Assembly (NCBI GenBank): GCA_001970955.1
Contig: MPUH01000798.1
Span: 1-34,380 of the forward strand
Source: Stentor coeruleus
Lineage: Eukaryota; Ciliophora; Heterotrichea; Heterotrichida; Stentoridae
Direction: 5' to 3'
Length of the DNA stretch: 34,380 nucleotides
Shown here: positions 31,801 to 34,380 of the stretch, one piece after another
Layout: every line of letters starts with the position of its first letter
How positions within the stretch are numbered: the first letter of the stretch is position 1
The notes under the pieces: model-generated
What the model was told of the DNA's origin: nothing
What the model saw: only the letters and a program-made list of their open reading frames with translations
Databases searched by the model: none
Translations under genes and position numbers: made by a program

Positions 31801-32118
31801 AATGTTAAACATTCATCTAATTTGAATATGAGAATTGGCGTACATACTGGGGAAATTATTGCTGGGGTTATTGGGACAAATATTGTAAGGTATGATATAT
31901 GGGGACCTGATGTACTTATCGCTAATAAGATGGAAAGTAATGGGTGTCCTGGTAAAGTTAAGTGTAGTGAAGATACGAAAGCTATGATTGAAAGTAGAAA
32001 TCAAGGAGGGTTTATTTTTGAAAAAAGTAATAGTATTGAAGTACAAGCGATTGGGGTAGTGAAACAGTCGTATTATGTGGAATGTGTTAGTTTTGATGCT
32101 CTTGATGTATTAGAATAA
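25897..32118 (+). CDS. P4-ATPase-like/guanylyl cyclase fusion protein
   Basis: 2073 residues, single exon. Residues 1-1100 resemble a P4 flippase: DKTGT with Asp371, KGA at 539-541 and ten or so membrane helices. Several key motifs are changed (165-168 VGFT for DGET, 652-655 SSDS for TGDK, 837-842 GSGEGD for GDGAND). A first six-helix membrane set (1185-1350) leads to cyclase C1 (about 1390-1580) and a second set (1671-1825) to C2 (about 1880-2060). C1 has Glu1440 (guanine choice), Ser1518, and transition-state Asn1525/Arg1529, but Lys1444 replaces a metal Asp. C2 has both metal residues, Asp1888 and Asp1932. This is the swapped C1/C2 order described for Paramecium, Tetrahymena and Plasmodium guanylyl cyclases. 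It makes cGMP from GTP at the membrane, probably the ciliary or cell surface. The ATPase-like part is probably regulatory. Confidence 0.95.
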   Translation: MAKKRKIELREVKVKGTEGIFDSIYPGNKLKLSRYSILTLVPKNLFEQFHRTSNIWFLIVSIFQLIPFQLNPTDSWTTIVPLSILLVLTLIKDAYCDHWLRKKDTVFNNLVYLCWNGEKFVNTKSQDILVGQFVMVKENQIIPADMIIVSTQKQGSIFLDMSKLVGFTSLVSKVPVERFAKILNMDNETLQMGKIQGKLMLAEPTSDYSIFSGSFKFDKIPGAIDIDVKNVLFRGGTLKGESLIIGLAAYCGQETKIQMNTFPLKRKQSQLEKTVNRWVIYILLVLIIVVFLSVMGFYYIGIDNTSSYTALEPLITFTLLYNNIVPISLFMVIDIIRVAQNFFFSRRFKNIVYNTENVNENMGQADFLLTDKTGTITSSKLSLKSCLIGEKKYEDGILPAINQQDNDQAHDTNTYLVGNSARHPSVYFSTFAELKNELVEESIYSTVWLFVRGMAMCNSLYQRNSVFYGSHDEVALVEACKDLGVNVDIPLANLIELKHEASSNKAYYRIVANRPFTTEKRKSRSLIEEAEGTGILYVKGAANAMLPLLNISDHSLYNIKTNLKEMKAKGLRTMILAYKKISAEEILETKSKIQRIKKSLLNPESRIEAMFKELEKNLKFLGITGMSEDMLPGSIETLRLLKSSGMKLWMVSSDSLTNTFLVAKQAEIIEPDSKIIELVGINTEISCTKVLIKAAKSMIFKQGHINVAPSSQEVEVRRRSRIGEETTVTSDNETFVERSVQELSNRILQRMNSDLENELKLILSKPFEPSELDYSVIVDRKTFLLALKDIDSRRLLLCLLICAKSVCFVDLMPIDKGNVVKLLKENTRFKPLVICVGSGEGDISMLQTSDVGIGINHGDDSLLHNYSDVVVRNFTELEIVLLGEGHWNYTRLSKAILLYLYKNCFLTLVTFAYTFLCNFSGTSVFNASLLIGFNLFFTSLPILVIGIFDQDLTYGKIMSHPQIYTIGINGLMFNMKKLLAYMGMGIFQGIILVILVFVGYPKILTPTGETEDLTSLGTIIYITLVGSVLLQIYIETFCYSLLYYISQFLSIIFLIIFIIIVGETKFPNDELLGVGTLLRSSPISLITMFLTSLFCVLPSYIAYNCIEFFSSKFFNQIKSSYSLAMLYVEKLEKYKKALGSLYVNTSNWKSKVQDDKFAMSKITLKFVFAHVEKKFTENLIRDNLMLFKWTLGFLWLLVILWTIFGALIMGASMNYILARIIISAACSLMLFLLWTEHFMKNYRFYILLLIFIALFTKFALEISFSRTSILATALVPSVTFLILNVSWFYILILNILNIILFIISISTEYSQVYQPKDAALLAVTNIIFILAISLTSAIVGYFLEISKRIQHKLTNKAHRGVEKIQSILSIMLPPFVRNRVKEGVRYIADDQGEVTILFCDICDFDSICKEYTPQEISSFLDQLFSSFDALCENVGVTKIETVGKTYMACAGLKDSDKDIPQHLRRQSHARRTIELGFAMVQEVNSIQLKNGSTLQVKIGINSGRVSAGVVGHHKPQFSLVGDTVNTASRMCSTLDSPNSIQISQATYLFLSQYPDLEFTPRMVYAKGKGDIQVYKVTEAKPDNSDIAGGFGSTNFASSMNMPSHSSFFAETPVEEDRKSELKKIARPSKIMETEFLKRKNSNLVEYKPLLKVRCRESLPEKEFRLKNLENNYYSIMQALLIAACAIFFMTIFSICEWFVLSDYTTEALIILRAVVTIYLIIILSLHSRIYAKLYYPYLIISCLVLMTAIVMLQIHTNINFPADIIGLEIMYIIVILNHASAASLTMVIFVNICIFIPWIGLAIHTIDQSLHLTNALLVAGFSIINFKAIYTQEKNDRANYNLNWLAEKEIKDNEALLIQMMPAHVLDNLERGRSVTDRLMQVTLIFADIVGFTDWSSSKNPEEIVLMLSNLFSRFDRLCIEFDVYKVHTIGDCYVVMGHVGRQKRDPSKECLNVMKMAYRMIEVIKEENVKHSSNLNMRIGVHTGEIIAGVIGTNIVRYDIWGPDVLIANKMESNGCPGKVKCSEDTKAMIESRNQGGFIFEKSNSIEVQAIGVVKQSYYVECVSFDALDVLE

Positions 32119-32571
32119 TATAATGTTATGCTTATAGGATAAAATATATTGTTAGATCATTATCTAGAAGGTTTATAGGATTGAATGATATTTTGTGTAA
32201 GGTTTCGAAAGATATGATAGTTTTATATTTGATTTTCTTATAGGGTATATTTTATGATAAAAGGTATAAAGTAATCAATTTTTATGTGTAGTTGTAAATA
32301 GTGATGTATATAGTAAAAAGTTTCATGATTACAATAATTACTCCCTTCTAATGCCAATTGTATTTTTACTTATTTCCTATATATTTATATTTATTTCTAG
32401 TTAAAATATAAAAATCCATTCTTCAATCCCAACTTATCCAATCAGAATTTTCATACAAATTCAAATCCTCGAACTGTCCTTAATGTTCTTACTACAAATT
32501 CAAACCCAACCTTTACCATTTCTTTTCATTCCTTTAATCCAACAAAATTTGAATATATTAATTATATTTAA
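32119..32571. other. Intergenic spacer
   Basis: About 450 AT-rich bases between two plus-strand genes. It holds the 3' UTR of the cyclase gene and the promoter of the Lys/Glu-rich gene. An open frame on the opposite strand (32500-32706) overlaps the next gene's first exon and intron and is not credible. No repeat or RNA is seen. Confidence 0.5.
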
Positions 32572-34380
32572 ATGACAGAAGTATTGCATATGCCAACTGG
32601 CCAGGTAATAAAGTCCATAAAGCCAGGAGAAGCAAAGTAAGAAATAAGTAGAAACCCATTTGAAAGCCTTATAAACCAAGAGAAAATCCTTGTTACTTTT
32701 AATCATAGACCTCTTTCTGCCCCTATTACATGTAAAGCGGCGGAACCAGAAGCTATAATCAAATCAGGTGGCCACTATGAAATTGAACCAATTTTTGTTG
32801 GAAAGGTAAATAAAAAACCTTCTAAGCCAATATCAATAAAAGAAGTGAAAAACGCCAAAACCTTAATCAAAAGTTCAGCCAAAGAAATTCCTATACAGAC
32901 TTTAAAAAAAACTAAAGACTCTCAAGCAAGTCCTATAAAAAAAACTGTGAATTCAGATAGAAAAGTTGTTTCAGGAAAAAGTTTGGATAACAGCGAAAAG
33001 GTTAAAACTGTAAAACCAGCGGGGAAATGTACTAAGAAAGCTGTGGCTGAGAAAGAAAAAAAGGAGATATTCGAAGAAAAAAATCTTAAAAATAAAGAAG
33101 AAAGGGTGAAAGAATTAGAGGAAAAAGCAAAACATGTTAAGGAGATTATAAAGAAAAACTTGGAAACTCATAAGAAAGTTAAAGAAGAGGAAAAGTTGGC
33201 AAAAGAGAAACTTGCCCTAGAAAAGAAAAAAAAACAGGAGCTTATTGAAGATATAAATTCCCGAGCTAAAAATGCATTAAAAGAAGCAAAATTCAAACCT
33301 TATGAACCTACAGGCAAATGGGGTGTTGATGAGCGTAACTTTCGCCAAGCATCTTCTAAAGAAAAACAAATAGAAAATATCCAACGTGAGCATTCAGAGC
33401 AAGCAAAAAGAGAATACAGAGAAAAAGTTAAAAATGAAGGCAGGGCAAGAATTGGTTTAGAAATACTTGATATGTATCCAGAACTTTTACACAACCGAGG
33501 AAAAAGTTCAGAATGTATTCCTACAACAACAACAAAAACTCCAAAGTTAAAAAACCCAGAAATTACTGAATGGATGAAACAACAAAAGCTTAAAAAAAAG
33601 CAACAAGCCTTACAAGCACAAATGATAGAAAAAGAGCAAAATGAAAAAATGCTAAAAGTCCTTAAAGAGCTTGAACTAATAGCAAAACCACAGAAAAAAC
33701 CTCAACAAAATATAGACAAAAGGGAAAACATTATGAAAAGACTAAAAAACAAAGCTGATAATATAAGAAAATCCCGCCCAGATAGTTCAGTTAGAAGTTA
33801 TGATAGTTCAGAAATGCGAACTGGGAAGCAAAATGAAAAAATAGATTTTATTATAGACAAAGATAAGTTTGATTTGTCTATGCTGAATAAAGATAAATCA
33901 AATGATAAAAGTATAGAGTCTAAAAACTCTATAGGTAAAAAGAAATTGAAAATGGATATAGACTCATTTGATAAACCTAAAGATCGACCAACAAATCAAG
34001 TATCTTTATATTCTGATGACTTTGATGAAGAAAAAAGTAAAACTCCAAGTTCGGAAAGAAGGATGGAAAAAGAAATCAAGTATCTTTATATTCTGATGAC
34101 TTTGATGAAGAAAAAAGTAAAACTCCAAGTTCGGAAAGAAGGATGGAAAAAGAAAAGAACAAGATTATTAATATTAAAACTAATGGGCAGAAAATTGGAA
34201 AACCTAAAGCTTTAGTGTTGGATAGTCAAGAGTCAAGTGAGAAATTTAGAGAGTTTAATGAAGAGGATTTTGATGAGGATGAGGATGAGGAGAAAAAAAG
34301 GTTTTATGAAGAAGGGGAATATGATGAAGAGGAAGAAAAAGGGGAGTTTGATGAAGAGGAAGAAGAAGGAGATGAAGATG
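32572..34380 (+). CDS. Lys/Glu-rich coiled-coil protein, two exons, cut by window end
   Basis: The ATG at 32572 gives MTEVLHMPTGQVIKSIKPGE... A 15-nt intron (32637-32651) then splices in phase 2 to the long frame, adding 90-odd residues before the first ATG of the unspliced frame (32845). A compact N-terminal part of about 85 residues is followed by basic low-complexity sequence, then a very charged coiled coil (about 33050-33260), a conserved-looking block around FKPYEPTGKWGVDERNF, another Lys/Gln helix and an acidic tail. The literal frame ends at 34215, but only because an 80-bp tandem duplication shifts it. Reading through a single copy, the acidic Asp/Glu tail (FNEEDFDEDEDEE...) stays open to the window end. 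No family is recognised; a microtubule- or cortex-associated role is only a guess. Confidence 0.75.
32637..32651 (+). other. 15-nt intron
   Basis: The sense sequence is GTAAGAAATAAGTAG. It contains the TAA that would stop the first exon after 22 codons. Splicing joins AA to A to make a Lys codon (phase 2) and opens the frame to the rest of the gene. A is at position 10 and the acceptor is TAG. Confidence 0.9.
33995..34154. repeat. 80-bp perfect tandem duplication that shifts the reading frame
   Basis: Bases 33995-34074 are repeated exactly at 34075-34154, starting at ATCAAGTATC. The 80-bp period is not a multiple of three, so the second copy is read in a wrong frame and the protein ends soon after, at 34215. 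With one copy removed the frame continues into a natural acidic tail. There is no N here. It may be an assembly artefact of the same type as the two N joins, or a real allele. Confidence 0.9.

Noticed and set aside
32500-32706. 68-codon minus-strand open frame
   Set aside because: It overlaps the first exon and intron of the plus-strand Lys/Glu gene and has a hydrophobic AT-driven composition typical of shadow frames.
1-34380. Reassigned stop codons, as in most ciliates
   Set aside because: TGA (376), TAA (4240) and TAG (13405) all end genes at sensible places, and no conserved domain contains an in-frame TAA, TAG or TGA apart from the breaks explained above.
1-34380. tRNA or rRNA genes
   Set aside because: I looked for the GGTTCGA T-loop core and paired acceptor stems on both strands and found none with a plausible cloverleaf; no rRNA core sequence was recognised.

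Overview
The window looks like macronuclear DNA of a heterotrich ciliate, most probably Stentor or a close relative. The evidence is as follows. The DNA is very AT-rich with short gene spacers. TAA, TAG and TGA all end genes and none is read through inside the long frames, so the code is standard. Three genes need exactly 15-nt introns (GTAAGAAATAAGTAG, GTGAGAAATATTTAG, GTAAACTCTATATAG), each with A at position 10 and ending in TAG. Tiny 15/16-nt introns with the standard code are a known Stentor trait. The protein content (P4-ATPase/guanylyl cyclase fusion, ARMC9, tubulin cofactor B) is typical of ciliates. The species name is an inference.

Layout. Bases 1-2672 (minus): a seven-pass CREST/TMEM8-like membrane protein, a doubtful small frameshifted gene, and an unrecognised membrane protein. 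A kelch protein (2717-4240, plus) starts 44 bp from the last of these, head to head. Bases 4265-10647 (minus) hold one very large, or two adjacent, coiled-coil proteins; two single-N assembly joins flanked by duplicated sequence interrupt them. Next on the minus strand come a predicted myristoylated mini-protein, an unknown Ser/Pro-rich protein with a 3' micro-intron, tubulin folding cofactor B with a 5' micro-intron, a GBP-type GTPase fused to coiled coil, C2HC finger and PX domain, an ARMC9 (LisH/armadillo) homologue with an expanded Lys/Glu repeat, an F-box-like/LRR protein, and a heat-shock-factor-type DNA-binding protein. On the plus strand follow two tandem 7TM-RGS receptor-like genes (the second with a broken frame), a 1.5-kb gene-poor stretch, a 2073-residue P4-ATPase-like/guanylyl cyclase, and a Lys/Glu-rich coiled-coil protein cut by the window end and carrying an 80-bp frameshifting tandem duplication.

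Themes. Several genes concern the ciliate cortex and basal bodies (ARMC9, TBCB, the coiled-coil proteins). Three adjacent plus-strand genes are signalling membrane proteins (two 7TM-RGS and the cyclase). There is no operon logic, and a functional link between neighbours is only a hypothesis. No CRISPR, tRNA, rRNA or transposon was found. The most notable items are the 7TM-RGS pair, the cyclase whose pump domain keeps DKTGT but has lost other catalytic motifs, and the GBP-PX fusion.
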